Source: a bacterium (GTDB lineage Bacteria; JAMCPX01). From it: a stretch of DNA of 11,680 nucleotides. The DNA is taken from contig JAJYLM010000057.1 of NCBI GenBank assembly GCA_021787655.1, forward strand, positions 1 through 11,680, in the 5' to 3' direction. This document shows, one piece after another, positions 6,535 through 11,680 of the stretch. Within the stretch, counting starts at the first letter, position 1. The number at the start of each line of letters is the position of its first letter. The notes under the pieces were generated by a model that searched no databases, was not told the DNA's origin, and worked only from the letters and a program-made list of their open reading frames with translations. The position numbers and the translations under genes were made by a program.

Positions 6535-6915
6535 CTATTGTACATCTGTTGTTGCTTGTGGACTAAAATGAAACGTAATTTTATAACCGTCAACAAATTT
6601 CACAGCAGTGGAATACTCAGTCGATATAGTTATGCTTGTCGGACTGTTCTGATTGAAGGTCACGTCATCCATGGTAATCGGTGCATTGAGATTGGCGAGC
6701 TTTTGCTGAATGTCCGCCTTGATATCGCCCATTGGCGTGGTCTCTATCCGGTTTGCATTGACCTCGAACAGGTTCTCTATCTGATAGTTGATGATATAAA
6801 CCGGTGCGATCTTCACAATCACGTAGACAATGGCGGCAACAATGAGAATCCATAGAATGGTAGATACCTTCGTCTTCCCGGCCTGTCCGTGCAGGTGCAT
6901 GTGAACTTTTTGCAT
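6535..6915 (-). CDS. Small single-pass membrane protein, DUF4845-like
   Basis: A 126-residue protein with a short basic N-terminus (about residues 1-17), one membrane helix (about 18-37, STILWILIVAAIVYVIVKIA) and a polar C-terminal domain of about 85 residues, probably periplasmic. The PVYIINYQIENLF segment just after the helix, followed by a small alpha/beta domain (KADIQQKLANLNAPITMDDV, STEYSTAVKFVDGYKITFHF), resembles DUF4845-type proteins. Their function is unknown, and the assignment is by recalled pattern only. The ATG at 6915 coincides with the expected transcription start of the promoter at 6922-6950, so the mRNA may be leaderless; Met6 is the alternative start, also without a Shine-Dalgarno. 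The TAG stop is 16 nt before the PyrR-binding element (18 nt before its conserved motif), leaving no room for a separate promoter there. This suggests the gene is the first cistron of the pyr transcript. Confidence 0.78.
   Translation of the reverse strand: MQKVHMHLHGQAGKTKVSTILWILIVAAIVYVIVKIAPVYIINYQIENLFEVNANRIETTPMGDIKADIQQKLANLNAPITMDDVTFNQNSPTSITISTEYSTAVKFVDGYKITFHFSPQATTDVQ
6588..6593 (-). promoter_or_regulatory. Weak candidate -35 box inside the 3' end of the membrane-protein gene
   Basis: TTGACG on the minus strand could be the -35 of an internal pyr promoter. However, the hexamers 16-18 nt downstream (TCATTT, CATTTT, ATTTTA) are poor -10 boxes. It is listed because it is the only visible alternative for a promoter close to the attenuator. 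Confidence 0.15.
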
Positions 6916-6921
6916 ACAGAA

Positions 6922-6950
6922 ATACTAAGCATAGTTCTACCAACAGTCAA
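6922..6950 (-). promoter_or_regulatory. Sigma70-like promoter upstream of the DUF4845-like gene
   Basis: On the minus strand a -35 box TTGACT (6945-6950) is followed after exactly 17 nt by a -10 box TAGTAT (6922-6927). Transcription would start about 7 nt further, at or next to the ATG of the 6915 gene. Matches are 5 of 6 to TTGACA and 5 of 6 to TATAAT by eye. It is the best promoter candidate for the whole pyr transcription unit. Confidence 0.6.
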
Positions 6951-7016
6951 CAACTCCTTTTCTTCCCCCGCCTGTCACCAGTATTATTTTCTACTGTGGT
7001 AATAAAGAGCGGGCAG

Positions 7017-7046
7017 AAAAAATGGGCGGAATAGAATAATCCGCCC
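7017..7046 (-). terminator. Intrinsic terminator downstream of asnB
   Basis: On the minus strand GGGCGGA pairs with TCCGCCC around a 9-nt A/T-rich loop, followed by ATTTTTT. It lies about 155 bp after the asnB stop and just upstream of the DUF4845-like gene's promoter. It separates the glycosyltransferase-asnB unit from the pyr transcript. The 7047-7200 stretch between asnB and this terminator shows no gene I can support. Confidence 0.8.
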
Positions 7047-7200
7047 TTATCGTTACGATCATGCCAGCCAGTGCATTCTCAAACTTCGAACACTGTCTCA
7101 TGGTTTTATGAATCAACGTTTTTATGGGTTTATCTTTTTTACGGTCATCTCTCACTACGCGAAGGGTCATGGATGGCAGAAGGCGGGACCAGGGCCTGTC

Positions 7201-9084
7201 TCAGGGCAGTTTGATTTTATAGGTCTGAAGCCATTTGACGAAAACAAGCAGGGGCCAGAGCTTTTTCCTGTGGTCGTACGCGGTTGTAACATGCTCCCGC
7301 AGAAGCCGTGCCACATAATCCGCATTGAATAATCCCGAATGCCCCAGTGATTCCACCGACAACAGCGATTCCGCCTCGTGTCTGAACTCATGCTGCAGCC
7401 ACGCTGTCAGTGGAATGCCAAAGCCTTTCTTTTTTCTGCTGATGATGGGGCCGGGCAGCCTGCCTCTCATCACCCGCTTCAGCAGGTATTTCAGCGTCAG
7501 TCCCCTGATCTTATATCCGAACGGCAGTGACATGCTGAAATCGACGATCCTCTGATCGAGCAGCGGCACACGCGATTCTATCGAAGCAGCCATGGTCGTG
7601 CGGTCTACCTTCACGAGCAGGTCGTCCGGCAGGTACATCAGGAGATCGAGCATATTGGCGATCTCCGGGGCCGATAATGCAGAATCCGTTGCTGCGAGTT
7701 CTCCGGCGCGCTGGTAGATATCCGTGCTTTGATCGAGGATTCCCTCGTTGAACAGCAGGTTCAGTTCTGCACCGGAAAAACCGGACATCCACTGCAGGTG
7801 CCTCTTGTATGCAGGCAGCAGGGCCGGGCCGAGGAATTTTTTTGCCACGAAATCCAGAGAAAAGTTTTTCGATGAAACGGGAAGCCCGGCGACGATCGGT
7901 TCGATGCCGTATCTGCGCACAAATCCGGGGAGCGCGGCATACACCGCTGCAAGACGGTGCGCCTGATAGGTCGGATACCCTGCGAACATCTCATCCCCGC
8001 CCTCGCCGGACAAAACAACCTTGACCTGCCTGCCTGCCATCCTGCTCAGGTAGTAGGTCGGCAGAAACGACGGGTCAGCGACCGGCTCATCCATAAAATC
8101 CATGAGACGGTCGAACAGCCCCCGGAATACATCGAACGTAAACATGCCGGACGTGTGCTTCAATCCGAGATGCCTGCTGACCATGACTGCATACCTGTCC
8201 TCGTCAAACGACGGTTCATCGAATGCCATGGAAAAGGTCTCGATGCCCGGCTGCAGCTTCGATGCAAAATATGCGACGGTTGATGAATCGATGCCTCCGG
8301 ATAAAAAGACCCCCACCGGCACGTCGGCTGCCAACTGGTCGCGAACACTGTCGTTCAACAGCGTGTCCAGGTGTGCTTCGAGTTCGCGCTGCCGGACGAC
8401 CCTGCGGGGTGCCGGCACCGGAACAGCGGCGTACCTCGTCAGCGAGCTGTGCCCCTGCTCGTAGACGAGACACATGCCGGGCAGAAGCTTGCAAATTCCG
8501 TCGACGACCGTGTCAGGTGCCGGCGTGTAATCGTGGGCAAAATACCGTGCGACACCCTGAAGATTGAGCCTGCGGGCGCCTCGTTCCTGCGCGAGAAAGA
8601 CCTTCATTTCAGAGGCGAACACGATGCCGTCATCAACGCTGTAATAGAGAGGTTTTATGCCGATCCTGTCCCGCACAAGGATCAGTTTCTTCTGTTTATC
8701 GTCGTACAGAGCGAACGCAAACATGCCGTTCAGTTTTTCAAAGCCGGCTATTCCTTCCTGTTCGTACAGATGGACGATGACTTCGGTGTCCGTATCAGTA
8801 ACAAACCGGTGTCCCTGTCCGGCAAGCACAGTCCGGAGGTCCCTGAAGTTATACACCTCACCGTTATACACGATCCAGACCGACGCGTCTTCATTATGGA
8901 TCGGTTGATCGCCCTTCTGAAGGTCGATGATGGAAAGCCTGTTCGCGCCGATGGCGCACCCGTCAAAGGCATGGATGCCCTGCTGATCCGGTCCCCGGTA
9001 GCGCATTGCTCCGAGCATGCTTTTGACACGGGCTGTGAGTTCATCCCTCCCGGCATTCCCAGATATGCCGCAAATCCCGCACAT
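7201..9084 (-). CDS. asnB: Asparagine synthetase, glutamine-hydrolysing
   Basis: AsnB-type enzymes transfer glutamine-derived ammonia to ATP-activated aspartate, giving asparagine, AMP and PPi; related members amidate cell-surface sugars. The protein has 627 residues, typical of the family. The start MCGICGISGN places the class II amidotransferase nucleophile at Cys2 once Met is removed. The N-terminal domain includes RYRGPDQQGI (29-38), ANRLSIIDL, VYNGEVYNF (72-80) and LNGMFAFALYD (118-128). The synthetase domain has the PP-loop LSGGIDSS (261-268), PSFDEDRYA, DEPVADPS and the VVLSGEGGDEMFAGY pyrophosphate/aspartate region (356-370). The start lies 9 bp after the glycosyltransferase stop, with a weak GGA ribosome site. 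Pairing with a membrane glycosyltransferase raises the possibility of a role in surface polysaccharide modification instead of free asparagine supply; sequence alone does not decide. Confidence 0.93.
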   Translation of the reverse strand: MCGICGISGNAGRDELTARVKSMLGAMRYRGPDQQGIHAFDGCAIGANRLSIIDLQKGDQPIHNEDASVWIVYNGEVYNFRDLRTVLAGQGHRFVTDTDTEVIVHLYEQEGIAGFEKLNGMFAFALYDDKQKKLILVRDRIGIKPLYYSVDDGIVFASEMKVFLAQERGARRLNLQGVARYFAHDYTPAPDTVVDGICKLLPGMCLVYEQGHSSLTRYAAVPVPAPRRVVRQRELEAHLDTLLNDSVRDQLAADVPVGVFLSGGIDSSTVAYFASKLQPGIETFSMAFDEPSFDEDRYAVMVSRHLGLKHTSGMFTFDVFRGLFDRLMDFMDEPVADPSFLPTYYLSRMAGRQVKVVLSGEGGDEMFAGYPTYQAHRLAAVYAALPGFVRRYGIEPIVAGLPVSSKNFSLDFVAKKFLGPALLPAYKRHLQWMSGFSGAELNLLFNEGILDQSTDIYQRAGELAATDSALSAPEIANMLDLLMYLPDDLLVKVDRTTMAASIESRVPLLDQRIVDFSMSLPFGYKIRGLTLKYLLKRVMRGRLPGPIISRKKKGFGIPLTAWLQHEFRHEAESLLSVESLGHSGLFNADYVARLLREHVTTAYDHRKKLWPLLVFVKWLQTYKIKLP

Positions 9085-9093
9085 GTTCCGTCT

Positions 9094-10062
9094 TCACTCG
9101 CTCTTGGATGCGGGAAGATTCAGTGTATCTTTTACCGTATAGACGGGATTACTGACCGATTCGTGATACAACCGTATGACAAGCTCTGCAATCAGGCCGA
9201 TGAGCACCAGCTCGAAACCGATCAAAAACAGAAATACGGCGAGCAACAGCAACGGGTTCCTGTAAGCGAAGATGTGCAGGCGAAACTTTTCGTAGAGAAC
9301 GTACGTGCCGATGAACGATCCCGACACCATAAAAAAGATACCGCTTCCTCCGAACAGATGGATGGGGCGTGTGGAGTAGTCCCCGAGAAACTTGACGGTG
9401 AGCAGGTCAAGAACGACCTTGATCGTCCTGATAAAACCATAGTGGGAGCTGCCATAGAGCCTTTCCCGGTGGTTCGTCGCGATTTCCGTAATACTCGCAC
9501 CGGTCCATGCTGCATACACCGGGATAAACCTGTGCATCTCGCCGTACAACTTTATACCTTTGATAACGTCGGACCTGTACGCCTTGAGGGTACAACCAAA
9601 GTCGTGCAGCCTCACGCCCGTGACAATCCGGATGAGATAATTCGCGATGATCGACGGCAGGATCCTCCTTAAAAAATTGTCTTTGCGCGGCTTGCGCCAT
9701 CCGCTCACGAGGTCATAACCTTCCTCTATCTTTGCCACCATTGCGGGAATATCACGGGGATCATTCTGGAGGTCAGCATCCATCGTAATGATGATTTGTC
9801 CGCCGGCATACTGTATGCCCGCCGACATGGCAGGAGTCTGACCATAGTTTCGTTTAAAGTTAATGACCCTGACAGTAGGAGTGTCCGAAGCGGCAAGTTT
9901 CTTGAGTTTTTCCATGCTCTGATCAGTGCTGCCGTCGTTCACGAAGATGATTTCCGCGGAATAGTTCTGACGGCTGATGACATCCTTCACTTCGGTGTAC
10001 AACTGAACGACGGAATCAGCCTCATTGAATACCGGTATGACGATGGAAAGATAAACAGCCAT
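9094..10062 (-). CDS. Membrane-anchored family 2 glycosyltransferase (polyprenyl-phosphate sugar transferase type)
   Basis: A 322-residue GT-A enzyme of the DPM1/ArnC-like group, which moves a sugar from a nucleotide donor to polyprenyl phosphate on the cytoplasmic face of the inner membrane. The catalytic domain starts LSIVIPVFNEADSV (5-18) and has IIFVNDGSTD (38-47), the metal-binding ITMDADLQNDP (92-102, DAD at 95-97) and DFGCTLKAYR (154-163). Later motifs are EMHRFIPVYAAWTG and NHRERLYGSSHYGF. Two C-terminal membrane helices lie near residues 235-257 and 271-296, the usual layout for undecaprenyl-phosphate glycosyltransferases. Sugar and pathway cannot be told; LPS or glycan modification is the likely area. 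The ATG at 10062 has only a weak AAGAGAA site upstream. It forms a two-gene unit with asnB. Confidence 0.92.
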   Translation of the reverse strand: MAVYLSIVIPVFNEADSVVQLYTEVKDVISRQNYSAEIIFVNDGSTDQSMEKLKKLAASDTPTVRVINFKRNYGQTPAMSAGIQYAGGQIIITMDADLQNDPRDIPAMVAKIEEGYDLVSGWRKPRKDNFLRRILPSIIANYLIRIVTGVRLHDFGCTLKAYRSDVIKGIKLYGEMHRFIPVYAAWTGASITEIATNHRERLYGSSHYGFIRTIKVVLDLLTVKFLGDYSTRPIHLFGGSGIFFMVSGSFIGTYVLYEKFRLHIFAYRNPLLLLAVFLFLIGFELVLIGLIAELVIRLYHESVSNPVYTVKDTLNLPASKSE

Positions 10063-10096
10063 GTGATTCTCTTAGCAGAAATGCAAAAGAAAGTAA

Positions 10097-10206
10097 AACC
10101 CGTTAGAAAGTCTTCCAAAGGCGGATGTCCACCAGAGGCAGATCAGTCTTTTGTCTGAAACCTCGTGCACAAGCCTCATAAAAATGGCGGAATTTTCTAA
10201 CGGGTT
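10097..10206. repeat. 110-bp foldback element with perfect 13-bp inverted ends
   Basis: The ends AACCCGTTAGAAA (10097-10109) and TTTCTAACGGGTT (10194-10206) are perfect inverted repeats enclosing 84 bp. In the minus-strand RNA further nested pairs are possible: CCGCCA with UGGUGG (one wobble), GAGGC with GCCUC, and UCAG with CUGA. No coding frame is apparent inside. The flanks TTTTTATTTC and TTTTACTTTC are similar but not identical, so a target duplication is only hinted at. It could be a MITE-like element or a structured RNA. It fills most of the gap between the beta-barrel terminator and the glycosyltransferase start, where only a weak promoter candidate is seen (TTGGAA, 17 nt, TACTTT). Confidence 0.6.
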
Positions 10207-10211
10207 GAAAT

Positions 10212-10240
10212 AAAAAGGGCCCCGGTGAAACCGGGGCCCT
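10212..10240 (-). terminator. Strong intrinsic terminator after the beta-barrel gene
   Basis: On the minus strand GGGCCCCGG pairs perfectly with CCGGGGCCC across a 5-nt loop, followed by TTTTTATTT. It begins about 27 bp past the stop of the outer-membrane protein gene and should end its transcript. Confidence 0.93.
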
Positions 10241-10266
10241 GATGTCTGTCTGTTTTTGAATTGTAG

Positions 10267-11680
10267 TTAGAACAATACGGTGAACCTTGTTACAAAGGCA
10301 AACACGCCGTCTGCTTTACCCGTTGCATCCTTAAAGACACCGCCGGGGATCAGGTAGCCTGTCTGGAATCCGAAGATAAACTTGTCTGACAACGTCGTAT
10401 CGACTCCGAAGTCAGCCTCATAGCCAAGGTCACGTGCAGGTTTTCCGGCTGATCTGCCAAATAACGCTGCATAATTTGTGAAATCGTTGGTCTCGGCATA
10501 CATGAGCTGCAGTTTTGCCTTCAGGAAATCTGCAGGAACGAACTTGACCATCGGTGCGACATAGAGGAAGTCATTCTTCAGTACCGACGTAGGAGGAATA
10601 GTGGTCGCAGGATTATTCAAAGAACCAGCCGCATTCAGACCTAAATAGGTTGGATTATTTGTAGAAAGAAGACCGCCCGGAGCAGCGAGTCCAGTGTTGT
10701 TGAACAGGATCAAACTGGAGTTGTAGTCATTGCTAAACGGATAGCTCTCAATGAGATTAGAATTCGAAGGAGAAGCTGGAGAAAATCCTATCTCGAGTAC
10801 ATAATCGAGCGGGCTCATATTGTACGTCCCTCTGAATACGCCTCCCTGCGCGTCCACAACCTTGAGTTTGTTCGTATTATAAACTGCTTGCATTGCCTGT
10901 GCTGCCGCGCTTGACGCAGTGAACGGCAGTAAGGAACCGGTAATATAGAAGTAGTCAACCAGCAGTTTCAGATGGTCGACTGGTGTTATGTCCGCATACA
11001 GCTCCGCATAATTGATGTTCTTCTTGAACAAATTCTGTTCCTGGTGCTGCAGCAGCAGGAGGACTGTCGCAATCTTCGACGTATAACCAGGGATAAAGGT
11101 ATACCAATCATCGTCATCGTACGGATTGCTGATGCCATTGCTCTTCATCTTCGCATAATTCAAGACCGTGATAAGCGGACCGTCCTTGCCCATGGGCATG
11201 GTTGCAAACTGTATCTGATCAGCCGTATTTCCATAGAAGGCGTCGCCCCACTCATTCTTGAAACCGTCCCCGTCGTTGTAGTTGACGCCGAGTCCGAAGC
11301 CGTACGGCATACGACCTATCGAAAGGTCGCCGACCGGCGAGTGGTATTCCAGCCACACCCGTTTCACGTTGATATTGAGCAGGCCAGATCCGTCCGGTGT
11401 TGTCACACTGTTGGGGTAATACGCTGAATTGTTTGTAGGATTCCCGTTATAAACTGAGTTGCCTGAATCGAGATTGTCTCCCCACAACACATCATCAAGC
11501 ATATCTATCTGTGTTTTGATGACGATGTCTTCGTTGATATTCAACTGAGGCTCGAGGCGTAACCTTTGGTAGAAATACGAGGTGTTTTCAGAATTCTTGA
11601 CTTCAATGTTATGGAAGTATATCTCGCGTGCCATGTAATACCCCCCTAACTTTACATTTGAAGCGTCAAGAAGACCGGCA
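10267..11680 (-). CDS. Outer-membrane beta-barrel protein, alginate-export/porin-like (partial at right edge)
   Basis: At least 470 residues of a predicted outer-membrane barrel. The frame stays open through the right edge: codons before the ATG at 11634 read AGLLDASNVKLGGYY without a stop, and VKLGGYYMAREIYFHNIEVK looks like a continuous beta strand. That ATG is therefore internal, and the true start with its signal peptide lies outside the window. The sequence shows alternating amphipathic strands rich in Tyr, Asn and Gly (YFYQRLRLEPQLNINEDI, LEYHSPVGDLSIGRMPYGFG, GDGFKNEWGDAFYG) and ends FVTRFTVLF, with the C-terminal Phe expected for BAM-assembled barrels. RLRLEPQ, the GRMPYGFG strand and the following D-rich loop recall alginate-export (AlgE-like) or related uncharacterised porins; the substrate is unknown. 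Low-complexity Asn/Ser/Pro stretches in the middle probably form surface loops. A strong terminator follows. Confidence 0.82.
   Translation of the reverse strand, partial: AGLLDASNVKLGGYYMAREIYFHNIEVKNSENTSYFYQRLRLEPQLNINEDIVIKTQIDMLDDVLWGDNLDSGNSVYNGNPTNNSAYYPNSVTTPDGSGLLNINVKRVWLEYHSPVGDLSIGRMPYGFGLGVNYNDGDGFKNEWGDAFYGNTADQIQFATMPMGKDGPLITVLNYAKMKSNGISNPYDDDDWYTFIPGYTSKIATVLLLLQHQEQNLFKKNINYAELYADITPVDHLKLLVDYFYITGSLLPFTASSAAAQAMQAVYNTNKLKVVDAQGGVFRGTYNMSPLDYVLEIGFSPASPSNSNLIESYPFSNDYNSSLILFNNTGLAAPGGLLSTNNPTYLGLNAAGSLNNPATTIPPTSVLKNDFLYVAPMVKFVPADFLKAKLQLMYAETNDFTNYAALFGRSAGKPARDLGYEADFGVDTTLSDKFIFGFQTGYLIPGGVFKDATGKADGVFAFVTRFTVLF

Noticed and set aside
6976..7000. Imperfect inverted repeat upstream of the DUF4845-like promoter (ACC-AC-AGTA with TACT-GGT)
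   Set aside because: Only 7 bp with a 2-nt bulge; too weak to call an operator without conservation data.
7108..7332. 74-codon plus-strand open frame at the end of asnB
   Set aside because: Mostly antisense to the asnB C-terminus, with no homology pattern and no ribosome site.
8371..9672. A 433-codon plus-strand open frame opposite asnB and the glycosyltransferase
   Set aside because: It spans two clear minus-strand genes and their junction, has no recognisable domain, and the minus-strand products carry intact catalytic motifs.

Overview
The window is a compact, almost entirely minus-strand stretch of chromosome from a Gram-negative bacterium. An outer-membrane beta-barrel gene supports the Gram-negative call. 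The layout pyrR-pyrB-pyrC-carA-carB, with a PyrR-type RNA attenuator, a DUF4845-like membrane protein and a PflX-like radical SAM enzyme, fits Desulfobacterota or Nitrospirota-type anaerobes best. That placement is inference from gene content and style; no marker gene settles it.

Right part (11680 to about 7017, read leftward). A beta-barrel outer-membrane protein enters from beyond the right edge and ends at a strong intrinsic terminator (10212-10240). Next comes a non-coding stretch holding a 110-bp foldback element with perfect 13-bp inverted ends. A two-gene unit follows: a membrane-anchored family 2 glycosyltransferase and the asparagine synthetase asnB. It closes with its own terminator (7017-7046).

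Left part (about 6950 to 1). This is the pyrimidine biosynthesis operon. A sigma70-like promoter (6922-6950) precedes a small DUF4845-like membrane protein gene. Its stop codon lies 16 nt before a recognisable PyrR-binding RNA loop, which is followed by an antiterminator arm and an intrinsic terminator immediately ahead of pyrR. Then come pyrR, pyrB, pyrC and carA with overlapping ends, an unrecognised gene, a PflX-like radical SAM gene, and the 5' quarter of carB, which runs off the left edge. CarA and CarB make carbamoyl phosphate, PyrB makes carbamoyl aspartate and PyrC closes the ring to dihydroorotate. PyrR senses UMP and adjusts transcription through the leader.

The least ordinary features are: (i) two non-pyrimidine genes wedged between carA and carB with overlapping ends; (ii) degenerate dispersed palindromic repeats translated in frame as the N-terminus of the radical SAM protein; (iii) the 110-bp foldback element; (iv) the membrane-protein gene that seems to serve as first cistron upstream of the PyrR attenuator. 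I see no tRNA, rRNA, CRISPR array, integrase or complete insertion sequence.
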